Notes: a model not told the origin generated them from the letters alone. A stretch of 64,000 nucleotides of DNA from CAYWRZ01 sp964460845 (GCA_964460845.1 CAYWRZ010000009.1:59159-123158), one strand, 5' to 3'. Numbered from the stretch's first letter, positions 52,968 to 61,796 are shown. Translations and numbers: made by a program.

Positions 52968-53708
52968 ATGAAAGCGATCCTTATAGACGACGAAAGAAAG
53001 GGAAGGGAAACATTGAAGAAATTGCTGGAAACCTATTGTCCCGAGGTGGACGTGGTAGCCATGGCACCGGGGGTAGAAGAGGGGTACGAGGTTATTCGAA
53101 AGCACACACCTGATATTGTGTTTCTTGACATTGAAATGCCTGGAGGCAACGGCTTTGAATTGTTAGAAAAATTCGATCAGATTCACTTTCAGTTGGTCTT
53201 TACTACGGCATACGACAGCTATGCGCTTAAGGCCATCAAGGTACATGCGCTCGATTACCTGCTCAAGCCAATCGATCCCGAAGAGCTGGTGGATACCGTG
53301 AAAAAAGCGGCTAAAAATCTTGATTCGGGTAAGCTGTTCGAAAAGATAAACGCGTTTATACAACAGTCGGTGGTGCCCGAAGTAAAAAAGATTACGCTCA
53401 AAACGGCCGACAGCATTCACATCGTACAAATCAGCGATATCGTATTTTGCGAAGCTTCGGGCAATTACACGACTTTTTACCTGATAGATAAGCGCAAAAT
53501 ACTGGTGTCAAGGTCTTTGGGCGAGTACGAAGAACTTATCGCCGATCCTAACTTTATGCGTATTCATCAGTCTTTTCTTGTCAATCTATCGCATGTGAGG
53601 CGTTACGATAAGGGCGATGGAGGCTCGGTAATTACGGTCAATGAGCATGTGGTGCCCGTTTCGACCCGTAAGAAAGAGCAGCTGATGCAGTTTTTGCAAC
53701 GCTTCTAA
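52968..53708 (+). CDS. LytTR family response regulator
   Basis: A 246-residue regulator: receiver domain (1-120) with DDE acidic pocket, phospho-acceptor Asp in DIVFLDIEMPGG (about 55), TTAYDSYALKAIKVHALDYLLKPI; LytTR DNA-binding domain (about 140-246) with ISDIVFCEASGNYTTFYL and FMRIHQSFLVNLSHVRRYDKG. It is the partner of the kinase ending 9 bases upstream. Direct targets are unknown; LytTR sites are short direct repeats, not searched here. Confidence 0.94.
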   Translation: MKAILIDDERKGRETLKKLLETYCPEVDVVAMAPGVEEGYEVIRKHTPDIVFLDIEMPGGNGFELLEKFDQIHFQLVFTTAYDSYALKAIKVHALDYLLKPIDPEELVDTVKKAAKNLDSGKLFEKINAFIQQSVVPEVKKITLKTADSIHIVQISDIVFCEASGNYTTFYLIDKRKILVSRSLGEYEELIADPNFMRIHQSFLVNLSHVRRYDKGDGGSVITVNEHVVPVSTRKKEQLMQFLQRF

Positions 53709-53843
53709 GCGATTTTCACAGATCCTCCGAAATATGAATTGTTAACAATTTTACATCTATTCGTTAAAATTGGGTAAATTTGCATAGTAGCAGGCCACCT
53801 TACACTTCACCTGTCAAAAGAAAAATTCCTTATTTTTTCTACT

Positions 53844-54995
53844 ATGAAAAGAACTTGCTTTGTGTTAAGCTTTGCCTTACTTTTTTTGCATTCGAATGCG
53901 CAGACCTCTCAGACCGTACAGTTGGGTGACGGACTTTCATCGGCCCCTTCTACTACCGGTACACCGATTGGTTCTGCTTCCAATTACAGCTATTCTCAGT
54001 CTTTATACACCAAGGCGCGCATTAACGCGGCGGGTTATTCCGACGAGGGGTACATTACCAAAATCGCTTTTCTCTATTCCTCAGGGGGGAGCAACAAGGG
54101 GAACAGCAGCGGCTGGACCGTATATATGGCTCATCACAGCGGGTTATTCGGCACGGTAGGGCCTCCTTATTCCTGGGTGCCTCACGCTTCGTTTACAGAG
54201 GTTTTTTCGGGTACCGTCACGATTCCCAATACTAACATGAGCTGGATGGAAATTACGCTTGACCAGCCCTTTCGGTACAACAATGAAGATAACTTAGTGA
54301 TAGCCGTCGATGAGAATGCCCCGGGTAGTTCGGGAAGTATCTATTGGAAGCTCTCCAACAATTCCGGTAACTATACCTCGTTTCGCTCTTCAAGCAGTAG
54401 CGATATAAACCCCGCCAGTCCTCATAATGCGAGCAGCTCAAGGGGCAACGAGCCGCCTCAGGTAAGATTGACCTTTGTGGATGGATTTCTGCCGGTGAAG
54501 CTGGGCTATTTTCGTGCCGAGGCCCAGGAAAACGCAAACGTATTGAAATGGCAGACCCTCTCTGAGCAAAATAACGCCTCTTTTTTACTCGAAAAAAGTG
54601 AAGACGGAGAAAACTGGACTGCGCTTTTCAGGCAGGAGGGCGCCGGCAATTCAAACATACCGCTGTCGTACGAATTTAGCGATGATGCCCCTGCCGAGCT
54701 GACCTATTACCGGCTTAGCCAGCATGATTTCGACGGTAAAAGCGAAACGTTTAACCCTGTAGTGGTAACCCGCGCTGCAAACCGCGCTTCCGAATGGAAC
54801 GTGTACCCTAATCCTGCCGACGATGTGGTGCATATTCAGGGTACGGCTTCTCTCACCGCCTACACGCTTCAGGGACTGCGTGTGGAACTGAATTACCGTC
54901 CCTGGGATACCCGTATTGATATCTCGCATTTGGCTCCGGGTACTTATTTTTTCCGCACTGCCGAAGGTAAAACGGCACGTATAGTGAAGTTGTAA
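53844..54995 (+). CDS. T9SS-sorted exported protein of unknown function
   Basis: A 383-residue exported protein: signal peptide ending in SNAQ, then a beta-rich domain (about 22-215) with ITKIAFLYSSGG, WTVYMAHHSG, NLVIAVDENAPGSSG. A further beta-sandwich (about 220-300, LPVKLGYFRAEAQENANVLKWQTLSEQNNASFLLEKS) is of the type often placed before the sorting domain. The C-terminal 75 residues form a T9SS type A domain (NVYPNPADDVVHIQ, GTYFFRTAEGKTARIVKL). No catalytic motif visible, so a surface or adhesion role is likely. A TAAATTTG box lies at 53774-53781. Confidence 0.85.
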   Translation: MKRTCFVLSFALLFLHSNAQTSQTVQLGDGLSSAPSTTGTPIGSASNYSYSQSLYTKARINAAGYSDEGYITKIAFLYSSGGSNKGNSSGWTVYMAHHSGLFGTVGPPYSWVPHASFTEVFSGTVTIPNTNMSWMEITLDQPFRYNNEDNLVIAVDENAPGSSGSIYWKLSNNSGNYTSFRSSSSSDINPASPHNASSSRGNEPPQVRLTFVDGFLPVKLGYFRAEAQENANVLKWQTLSEQNNASFLLEKSEDGENWTALFRQEGAGNSNIPLSYEFSDDAPAELTYYRLSQHDFDGKSETFNPVVVTRAANRASEWNVYPNPADDVVHIQGTASLTAYTLQGLRVELNYRPWDTRIDISHLAPGTYFFRTAEGKTARIVKL

Positions 54996-55017
54996 AAAAA
55001 CCGACAGCTACATATAA

Positions 55018-55048
55018 AAAAAAGACCCCGTTTTCGGGGTCTTTTTTT
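55018..55048 (+). terminator. Terminator between convergent genes, usable from both sides
   Basis: AAAGACCCCG (55021-55030) pairs with CGGGGTCTTT across a TTTT loop. A-run on the left and T-run on the right allow termination in both directions. It separates 53844-54995 from the AT-hook gene. Confidence 0.9.
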
Positions 55049-55075
55049 ATGAATGGAAAAATAAAAGCAATCGGA

Positions 55076-55432
55076 TCAGGCTTCGGCGGTTTCTTTTGCC
55101 ACACGCGGCTTACGGCCTCTTTTTGCGCCGTTTCTTACGGTAGTACGAGCAGCCTTTTTCTTCGGTTTTTCCAGGCTAAGAAGCGATTTGATTACACTGT
55201 TGTTCAATACCAGAGAAAGCTGTTGTTCCAGTTTCTCAATTTGTTTCTGAGCGGTTTTTAACTGCAGTGTGAGTTTTTTTTCTGCCACTCCTTTTGCCGG
55301 TCTTCCACGCTTACCCGGTTTAAGTGGACGAACTTTAGCGGAAACGCTACCCGGCGGTCGGCCTCTTTTTTTCAGTTTTGGCTTGTTCTTCGAGCCTTTT
55401 GGTCTTCCGGGTTTTCTTTTTTTAGGTTCCAT
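55076..55432 (-). CDS. AT-hook/histone H1-like basic DNA-binding protein
   Basis: A 118-residue very basic protein (about 30 percent Lys plus Arg). It contains four AT-hook-like cores: GRPK at about 9-12, RGRPPG at 23-28, RGRPAKG at 42-48 and RGRKPR at 105-110. A predicted coiled coil at about 53-90 (LTLQLKTAQKQIEKLEQQLSLVL) may make it dimerise. AT-hooks bind the minor groove of A/T-rich DNA, so this is probably a nucleoid-associated protein or a regulator. The start at 55432 (MEPKKRK) is preferred; 55438 adds two residues. It stands alone, with a long gene-free region upstream. Confidence 0.8.
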   Translation of the reverse strand: MEPKKRKPGRPKGSKNKPKLKKRGRPPGSVSAKVRPLKPGKRGRPAKGVAEKKLTLQLKTAQKQIEKLEQQLSLVLNNSVIKSLLSLEKPKKKAARTTVRNGAKRGRKPRVAKETAEA

Positions 55433-55438
55433 TAGCAT

Positions 55439-56013
55439 GTGTTTAGATTAAATTGATGTAGATAAAAAGTAAAGGGAGGGGTAAACCCGGAACTTCTTCC
55501 GGTAGTATGCGCGTGGAGATTGAATGCGTTTGCTTGAGATTCATTTGAAGTGAATACAGGCGAATAAATTAATTTATTATCCCGAAAGGCCGGGAGATAG
55601 TTAGCGTTTGTAAAGAAAAAAGATAAAAAATACGAACGTGTAAATTCATTTTTTAAAAAGAGGAAACACAAAAAAAGTTTTACGACAAGTCGTAATGCGT
55701 CTGTTAAACGCGTCTGTGCAAGCTTCGCAGTGGCAGGCAGGCATTCATCATAAATAAACACCTCTCAGTAAAAATAATAAATTAAAGACGAATGTTCCAA
55801 GTAAAAAATCAATTTTTAAAATTCGTTTTATCAGATGAATCGTTTCGTAATTACGGAGTTCTTTTTTCTTTTTTTGAAGCGCGTTACATTTCGATAAGCT
55901 TAAAATATTGATTGGCAGAGTGCTATTTGTATCGGGACGGATAGCGACAGCAGAAAAATTATATCTTTGGCTAAGGCTCTTTTTCACATTTCGATTGTGT
56001 ATTTTTGAAAGAA
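55439..56013. other. 575-base gene-free A/T-rich stretch
   Basis: No plausible ORF on either strand. It holds a perfect 7-base inverted repeat TTACGAC-AA-GTCGTAA (55680-55695), a repeated octamer GCGTCTGT at 55697 and 55710, and a TATCTTTG box at 55962-55969 serving the regulator gene at 56014. It lies between the promoters of the AT-hook and Crp/Fnr genes. Confidence 0.5.
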
Positions 56014-56595
56014 ATGTGGGAAGCGGTAAATCATTATGTGCAGCGTAATGCGGTTTTTTCGGAAGAAGAATTGCGTTATTTTAATTCCCTGCTCGAACCG
56101 ATATCGGTGCCGAAAAAAACGTTTCTGCTTCGGCAGGGCGAAATCTGCAATTTCGAGGCCTACATCAATAAGGGCTGTATCCGTATGTTTTACATCAACG
56201 AAAACGGAATGGAAGTCGTGCTGCAACTGGCGGTAGAAGACTGGTGGATAGGCGATATAGCCAGCTTCAACGAACAGAAGCCTTCCGATATGTATATAGA
56301 AACGCTCGAAGACAGCGAGATTCTTACCCTTAATCGCGAAAACAAAGAAAAGCTGCTCGCTTATGCCCCGCAATTTGAACGTGTATTCAGGCTTATGGTG
56401 CAACGCAATCTTGTAGCTTTGCAAACGCGTCTCTGTAAGACCATTTCGACCACCGCCCGCGAACGTTACCTCGATTTTGTACACAAGTATCCTTCTATTG
56501 TACAACGTGTACCACAGCATTACATCGCTTCGTACCTGGGGGTATCGCCCGAGTTTCTGAGCAAGGTGCGTACCCGCATAAGCCGCGAAAGCTGA
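56014..56595 (+). CDS. Crp/Fnr family transcriptional regulator
   Basis: A 193-residue regulator with a cyclic-nucleotide-binding-like beta barrel (about 12-120: PKKTFLLRQGEICNFEAYINKGCIRMFY, EVVLQLAVEDWWIGDIASF) and a short C-terminal helix-turn-helix (HYIASYLGVSPEFLSKVRTRI). It lacks the Fnr cysteines, so it is not an Fnr-type oxygen sensor. The ATG at 56014 is used; a TTG at 56005 would add three residues. It precedes two pirin genes on the same strand by about 110 bases and may regulate them. Confidence 0.88.
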   Translation: MWEAVNHYVQRNAVFSEEELRYFNSLLEPISVPKKTFLLRQGEICNFEAYINKGCIRMFYINENGMEVVLQLAVEDWWIGDIASFNEQKPSDMYIETLEDSEILTLNRENKEKLLAYAPQFERVFRLMVQRNLVALQTRLCKTISTTARERYLDFVHKYPSIVQRVPQHYIASYLGVSPEFLSKVRTRISRES

Positions 56596-56702
56596 TCGTA
56601 AAACGGATCCGCTCTAAAGGCTATCGCATTTCTTGTCTTAGTTCAATGCTTTCTCTGTTTTTCTGCCCGACCTTTGTCGTATAAATTCAATACCCCGGTA
56701 CA

Positions 56703-57578
56703 ATGGATCGCAAAGAATTTCTCAAAAAAGGCCTGTTGGGAACAGGGATGTTCGTAAGCACATCCGCCTTTGGTAACCTGTTGCGCAACCGCATCGACGA
56801 GTTGCAGCAGCTCGAGGTGTTGGGTTTTAATCATTTACCTTATACCAACTCTTCTATTATGGAAAATACGGTTCTTCACAAGGCTGGCACACGCGGCCAT
56901 GCCCAACACGGCTGGCTCGACTCGCACCATACCTTCAGCTTCGCCAACTATTACAATCCCGATCGGATGCACTTCGGGGTGCTCCGTGTGCTCAACGATG
57001 ACCATGTCGAGGCTGGAATGGGCTTTGGCAGGCACCCGCACGACAATATGGAAATTATCTCCATTCCGCTCGATGGAGAGCTGGAGCATAAAGACAGCAT
57101 GGGCAATACGACGGTAATCCGAAAAGGCGATATTCAGGTGATGAGCGCAGGCACCGGTGTACAGCACAGCGAGTACAACAAGAGTAAAAACGACCCGGTC
57201 AAATTTTTGCAAATCTGGCTCTTTCCCCGCGAGCGAAATGTAAAGCCGCGTTACGATCAGCAAACGCTCAATCCCCGCGACCGACACAATCGCCTGCAGC
57301 AGATCCTTTCGCCCGACCCTTCCGACGAAGGCGTGTGGATACACCAGGATGCCTGGTTTCACCTGGGTACCTTCGATAAGAATATGGCTACGGCTTATGC
57401 ACCGAAACGCAAAAATAACGGGGTATATGTATTTTTACTCCGTGGACGTATGGAGGTGAACGGTCAGCCGCTTGACCCGCGCGATGGCATGGGCGTATGG
57501 AATACCGACCGCATAAGCTTGAAAGCGCTCGAGTCCGATACCGAGGTGCTGCTGATGGATGTTCCGATGACGATGTAA
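56703..57578 (+). CDS. Pirin family protein with Tat-like N-terminal extension
   Basis: A 291-residue bicupin. The pirin core starts near residue 50 (VLHKAGTRGHAQHGWLDSHHTFSF), with metal ligands in GFGRHPHDNMEIISI and the GVQHSEYN segment. This is the short-core pirin type. Unlike the other two pirins it has an extra ~50 residues at the N-terminus beginning MDRKEFLKKGLLGTGMFVST, which resembles a twin-arginine leader with RK in place of RR. Export is therefore possible but not proven. It is followed by the next pirin after 27 bases. Confidence 0.88.
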   Translation: MDRKEFLKKGLLGTGMFVSTSAFGNLLRNRIDELQQLEVLGFNHLPYTNSSIMENTVLHKAGTRGHAQHGWLDSHHTFSFANYYNPDRMHFGVLRVLNDDHVEAGMGFGRHPHDNMEIISIPLDGELEHKDSMGNTTVIRKGDIQVMSAGTGVQHSEYNKSKNDPVKFLQIWLFPRERNVKPRYDQQTLNPRDRHNRLQQILSPDPSDEGVWIHQDAWFHLGTFDKNMATAYAPKRKNNGVYVFLLRGRMEVNGQPLDPRDGMGVWNTDRISLKALESDTEVLLMDVPMTM

Positions 57579-57605
57579 AATGTAGTATAGAAAGAAAAGA
57601 AAAAC

Positions 57606-58484
57606 ATGAAAACGAAAAACGTACAACAGGTGCTTGCGCCACCTTCACCGCACATGGTAGGCGACGGATTCCGCGTGCATAATTTTTTCCCCGGCGGCTA
57701 CGCAATGGGTAATCAGCGGATGAGTCCTTTTTACCTGCTCGATTACAATTCGAAATATGTATTTCCGCCTTCCGAACAGCCGCGCGGAGTGGATGTGCAT
57801 CCGCACCGGGGTTTCGAAACGGTAACGATTGCCTATCATGGTAAAATTGCGCACCACGACAGCACCGGTAACCACGGCGTAATCGGGCAGGGCGAAGTGC
57901 AGTGGATGACCGCCGCATCGGGTGTGTTGCATAAAGAATACCACGAGGCAGGTTTCAGCAAAACCGGAGGCACTTTTCAAATGGTGCAGCTTTGGGTGAA
58001 TCTTCCGGCCCGTTACAAAATGAATCCTCCGGGCTATCAGGCTATCACGCAGGCACAAATGGGCAGGTTTTCTCTTCCCGAAAACGGCGGAGAAGTGGAA
58101 CTCATAGCGGGCGAGCTCAACGGGGTGAAAGGTCCGGCTTCTACCTTTAGTCCGGTAAGGCTATTTAACCTTAAGCTTAAAAAAGGAAAGACCTTTACGT
58201 TTTCACTTCCCGAAAATTTTAATACAGGTATATTGGTAGTCGAAGGTTCAGCCTTGTTCAATACCACGCAGCAGGCATCTGCCGATCATTTTGTGCTGTT
58301 CAAAAACGACGGAGAAGAAATTACCGTTACTGCCGAAGAAGACAGCGTGCTGCTGGTCATGAGCGGCGAACCGCTCAACGAGCCTATTGTAGCTTACGGG
58401 CCGTTCCTGATGAACACCCAGCAGGAAATTATCGACGCGATCAACGATTTTAACCGGGGTAAATTCGGGGTGCTCGAAGCGTAA
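57606..58484 (+). CDS. Pirin family protein
   Basis: A 292-residue bicupin pirin without an N-terminal extension. It has MVGDGFRVHNFFPGGY, the metal ligands VDVHPHRGFETVTIAYHGKI and HHDSTGNHGVIGQGEVQWMTAASGVLHKE, and the C-terminal cupin around ILVVEGSALFNTT. It lies 27 bases behind the Tat-like pirin and forms the end of a Crp/Fnr-pirin-pirin cluster. Whether the pair works on quercetin-like compounds, iron or regulation cannot be judged. It is convergent with the TRIC-like gene, with an 8-base gap. Confidence 0.9.
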   Translation: MKTKNVQQVLAPPSPHMVGDGFRVHNFFPGGYAMGNQRMSPFYLLDYNSKYVFPPSEQPRGVDVHPHRGFETVTIAYHGKIAHHDSTGNHGVIGQGEVQWMTAASGVLHKEYHEAGFSKTGGTFQMVQLWVNLPARYKMNPPGYQAITQAQMGRFSLPENGGEVELIAGELNGVKGPASTFSPVRLFNLKLKKGKTFTFSLPENFNTGILVVEGSALFNTTQQASADHFVLFKNDGEEITVTAEEDSVLLVMSGEPLNEPIVAYGPFLMNTQQEIIDAINDFNRGKFGVLEA

Positions 58485-58492
58485 GCTTGTAA

Positions 58493-59104
58493 TTATTCGC
58501 GCCTGAACTGGGGCAGACTCAGGTTGTATTTTACCGCAATAATTCTGACGGTAATAATAATCGCACCCGATAAGCAGAAGCTGAGGTTTCTTTCCAGTCC
58601 GGCGTAGTCGGCAATCAGGTACACGATAGCGCCCAGCAAACAGGCGGTGGCATAAATTTCTTTTAAGAAAATGACGGGTATTTCGTTGGTAAGCAGATCG
58701 CGGGTTACCCCGCCCATTACGGCGGTAAACATCCCCATCATCGCTGCGATGATGGGGTTAACGCCCAGACTGAGCGCTTTTTCGGTACCGATAATCGTAA
58801 ACAGCGCAATGCCTAACGTATCGAAAAGGAAAAAGGATTTGCGCAGCCTGATCAGCATTTTGAAAAAAAGGCTCGCCAGCACGATGCCGGTAAAAATAGC
58901 GTACATAAAAGTCACGTCGTTGACCCATACCAGCGGATAAGCGCCTAACAGCACATCGCGCAGACTTCCGCCTCCGATAGCCGTTATAAACCCGATAAAG
59001 GTCACACCGAACCAGTCGGGTTTTGCTTTTTCATTGGCGGCCAAGGCACCCGAAACGGCGAAGAAACAAGTGCCTAACAGCTCGAAAATATATTGTATTT
59101 GCAT
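58493..59104 (-). CDS. TRIC-like cation channel family protein (UPF0126)
   Basis: A 203-residue membrane protein with seven helices. It has the two internal repeats of trimeric intracellular cation channels (YicG/UPF0126), each carrying a Gly-rich kink: ITAIGGGSLRDVLLG at about 38-52 and FTAVMGGVTRDLLT at about 124-137. Prokaryotic relatives form K+-permeable trimers. It lies 4 bases behind the amino acid permease, so both are in one transcript. Confidence 0.9.
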   Translation of the reverse strand: MQIQYIFELLGTCFFAVSGALAANEKAKPDWFGVTFIGFITAIGGGSLRDVLLGAYPLVWVNDVTFMYAIFTGIVLASLFFKMLIRLRKSFFLFDTLGIALFTIIGTEKALSLGVNPIIAAMMGMFTAVMGGVTRDLLTNEIPVIFLKEIYATACLLGAIVYLIADYAGLERNLSFCLSGAIIITVRIIAVKYNLSLPQFRRE

Positions 59105-59107
59105 ACG

Positions 59108-60553
59108 TTATCGCTGCATTGATTTTCTCAATTTACTATTCTTTTTCCCGTATCCAAAGTAAATAAGGAAGCCCAATCCCAGCCATGCCAGCAGGCGAAT
59201 CCAGGTGTCGGCCGGGAGTGAGCACATCATCACCAGGCAGGTAACAATGCCCAGTATAGGCACCAGCGGTACCCAGGGCGTGCGAAAAGCTCTTGGCGCA
59301 TCGGGCTGCGTTTTCCGAAGGATAAGTACGCTCAGGCATACCATTACGAAAGCGAGCAAAGTACCGATACTGGTCATTTCGCCAACTACATGAATAGGAA
59401 CCAGTCCGGCAAAAAGGCTGATAAACACACAGAGAATCAGGTTCGATTGCGCGGGTGTCGAATAACGCGGATGCAGACGGGAAAACACTTGCGGCAGCAG
59501 TCCGTCGCGGCTCATCGAGTAAAACACGCGCGATTGGCCCAACAGATCGACCAAAATAACGGAAGTATAGCCGATAAGTATTGCCAAAATGATAGCGGTA
59601 CCGAGCCATTCGTAAGGCGTACGGCTTATAGCCAGCGCTACAGGCGCTGCATTGCCGTTAAATTCCGAATAGTTTGCCAGGCCCGTCATTACATAGCCGA
59701 ACACTACGAAAAGCACGGTACAGATAAGAAGAGAACCGAGTATGCCGATGGGCATATTTTTTTTCGGATTTCGCGTTTCCTGTGCCATGGTAGCTACAAT
59801 ATCGAAGCCGATAAATACAAAAAAGACCACACCTGCCCCGCGTAATATTCCACTCCACCCGAATTCACCGAATTTTCCGGTATTTTCGGGGATGAACGGA
59901 CGGTAATTTTCCGGGTCGATGTATTTCCATCCCAGCGCGATAAATACAAGTACGACACCCACCTTTATCGCTACGCCGATAGCGTTGAACAGCGCCGACC
60001 CCTTTATGCCGCGTATCACTATCCAGGTGATAAAGCCGATAAGCAGCACAGCAGGCAGGTTGATGAAACCACGTACGGTCGTTCCGTTGTCCAGCTTTAC
60101 CGTTTCAAAAGGAGAGGTAACCCATTGGGCAGGCAGGTGAATATCAAAACCCGCAAAAAACTCGACTAAGTATTGCGACCAGCTAATGCCTACGGTGGCT
60201 GCACCGACCGAATATTCCAGCACCAGATCCCAGCCGATGATCCAGGCAAAAAGTTCGCCCATTGTAGCGTAAGTGTATGTGTAGGCACTTCCGGATACCG
60301 GCACCATAGAGGCCATCTCGGCATAGCAAAGTGCGCTGAAGGCGCAGCCCGTGGCCGCCAGCACAAAAGAAAGGATAACCGCTGGCCCCGAGTGATTGGC
60401 CGCCGCAATGCCGGTTAACGAAAACAATCCTGCACCGATAATCACCCCGATGCCGATACCAATCAGGTTGACACCTCCGAGACTCCGTTTCAATGCGCCG
60501 TCTCCGCTTTCTGCAGCTTCGGCCCGCAGACTTTCGATAGATTTTCGCAGCAT
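59108..60553 (-). CDS. APC-family amino acid permease
   Basis: A 481-residue transporter with about twelve to fourteen helices. It resembles cationic amino acid transporters of the YfnA/CAT type: GVNLIGIGIGVIIGAGLFSLTGI at the start of helix 1, SALCYAEMASMVPVSGSAYTYTYATMGELFAWIIGWDL, and FFVFIGFDIVATMAQETRNPKKNMPIGIL in helix 6. Substrate is uncertain. It lies 2 bases behind the EamA permease (60556), so the leader described upstream of EamA could govern this gene and the TRIC gene too. Confidence 0.92.
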   Translation of the reverse strand: MLRKSIESLRAEAAESGDGALKRSLGGVNLIGIGIGVIIGAGLFSLTGIAAANHSGPAVILSFVLAATGCAFSALCYAEMASMVPVSGSAYTYTYATMGELFAWIIGWDLVLEYSVGAATVGISWSQYLVEFFAGFDIHLPAQWVTSPFETVKLDNGTTVRGFINLPAVLLIGFITWIVIRGIKGSALFNAIGVAIKVGVVLVFIALGWKYIDPENYRPFIPENTGKFGEFGWSGILRGAGVVFFVFIGFDIVATMAQETRNPKKNMPIGILGSLLICTVLFVVFGYVMTGLANYSEFNGNAAPVALAISRTPYEWLGTAIILAILIGYTSVILVDLLGQSRVFYSMSRDGLLPQVFSRLHPRYSTPAQSNLILCVFISLFAGLVPIHVVGEMTSIGTLLAFVMVCLSVLILRKTQPDAPRAFRTPWVPLVPILGIVTCLVMMCSLPADTWIRLLAWLGLGFLIYFGYGKKNSKLRKSMQR

Positions 60554-60555
60554 GA

Positions 60556-61581
60556 TTAGGAGTATTTCGTTTTACGGACGAAAAGTAAAAAGACCATACT
60601 AAGCCGGTGTTGCGCCAGTCTTACCTGTTTGCGAATTTTTACCCTTCTGCGGTTGCTGAATCGGTATTGCCCCGAATTGGTAAGCAGTACGCCTGCCAGA
60701 ATAATGAGCAGCCCCGTAAGCTGTGCGAGCGAAATCGCTTCGCGGGTAAAAAGCCAGCCGATAGCGACAGCCACTACGGGATTGATGTACGTGTGCACAC
60801 TGACCAGCGCCGCCGGTCTTTTGGTAAGCAGCCAGATGTAAGAAAGGTAAGCCGTTATCGAGCCGAACAGAATAAGAAAAACGAGTCCGCCCCAGGCTTC
60901 GGCCGGTACCCGGACAAAAGAAAACCCTTTCCATTCGCCGCTGAGCAAACTTATCAGCATACTGATACCGCCTGCCGCCAGCAGTTGCTGTGCCGAGTTC
61001 ATCACTGTCGAAGAAGAGGAACTGCGGTTTTTTGAAAATAAGGAGCCTAATACCCAGGCTATCGAACTTAACGCCAATACGACAAAAGCCACACTGCGCA
61101 AAGACGAAACGCCGTGTGCATTATCGCTCAGAAAGCTGCCGCGTAGAAAAAGCAGGAGTCCGCCGAAACCCGTAATCAATCCGACGAGAATAAGCCGGTC
61201 TGAAAAATAGCGCGACCAGTTTTTACGATCGAGGGCGATAAACCAGAAAGGCGTGGTGGCTACGGCAATGGCGGCTTCGGGTGCGCTGACGTATTGCTCG
61301 CTCCAGGCCACGAGTCCCGTGCCTCCGGTAAGAATAAGCGCGCCTACCACCGTGTTTCGGCCCCATTGTGAAGCGCTTGGGAAAGCGTCGCCACGGAAAA
61401 AAATGCGCCAGGTAAACAGCAGAAGTCCTGCCGCCAAAAAACGGAATCCGGAAAGCATAAAAGGCGGGAACCCTTTTAAGCCGTAGGCAATTGCCAGGAA
61501 AGTGGATCCCCAGATAATAAAGATATTGGCAAAGGCAAAAGGAATCAGTTGCCGCGAGCCGGGAAATGTATAGTTAGACAT
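60556..61581 (-). CDS. EamA family permease with tandem leader-peptide region
   Basis: A 341-residue membrane protein with ten helices in two EamA (DMT) repeats: IPFAFANIFIIWGSTFLAIAYG in the first, and the second around LVFLILFGSITAYLSYIWLL and GLLIILAGVLLTNSGQY. The family includes exporters of cysteine/O-acetylserine and threonine. The ATG at 61581 (MSNYTFPGSR) is used. The longer opening at 61650 would begin inside the upstream terminator. Upstream are two leader ORFs and two terminator-like hairpins, see 61614-61999. Inference: a Cys- or Met-related exporter, switched by attenuation. Confidence 0.88.
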   Translation of the reverse strand: MSNYTFPGSRQLIPFAFANIFIIWGSTFLAIAYGLKGFPPFMLSGFRFLAAGLLLFTWRIFFRGDAFPSASQWGRNTVVGALILTGGTGLVAWSEQYVSAPEAAIAVATTPFWFIALDRKNWSRYFSDRLILVGLITGFGGLLLFLRGSFLSDNAHGVSSLRSVAFVVLALSSIAWVLGSLFSKNRSSSSSTVMNSAQQLLAAGGISMLISLLSGEWKGFSFVRVPAEAWGGLVFLILFGSITAYLSYIWLLTKRPAALVSVHTYINPVVAVAIGWLFTREAISLAQLTGLLIILAGVLLTNSGQYRFSNRRRVKIRKQVRLAQHRLSMVFLLFVRKTKYS

Positions 61582-61613
61582 GATTTTGGTGTAAAATAGA
61601 ATGAAACAAAAAC

Positions 61614-61642
61614 AAAAAACCCTGCCGGGGTACGACAGGGTT
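61614..61642 (-). terminator. Second terminator-like hairpin in the EamA leader
   Basis: AACCCTG pairs with CAGGGTT (7 bases, 11-base loop; 61618-61624 with 61636-61642). In the minus direction it is followed by TTTTTTG. It lies 21 bases behind the second leader ORF and 32 bases before the EamA ATG, the classic attenuator position. Confidence 0.7.
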
Positions 61643-61663
61643 AACTCCATAGAGAGAAGAAAC

Positions 61664-61774
61664 TTACCTGCCGCTTCGCATATAGCAATGCATAGCCATT
61701 ATCGGGCAACAAACCTTTTGGGTTGCTTGTGGCGACAAGTGAGGGGCTTTGGGCAATGCAGCGTAAGTGTTCAT
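61664..61774 (-). CDS. Second leader ORF, 36 residues, Cys- and Met-rich end
   Basis: ATG at 61774, stop TAA at 61664-61666. The first half is unremarkable. The last 15 residues read CCPIMAMHCYMRSGR: three Cys and three Met codons. The peptide ends 21 bases before terminator 61614-61642. A stalled ribosome at the Cys/Met codons could change which RNA pairing forms. No match to a known peptide family that I can name. Confidence 0.55.
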   Translation of the reverse strand: MNTYAALPKAPHLSPQATQKVCCPIMAMHCYMRSGR

Positions 61775-61796
61775 GGAGTTGAGATTAAGGGAAATA

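Noticed and set aside
55432..55761. 109-codon minus-strand ORF upstream of the AT-hook gene
   Set aside because: Composition is random, rich in Phe, Leu and Asn from A/T-rich DNA, no domain and no promoter at a fitting distance.
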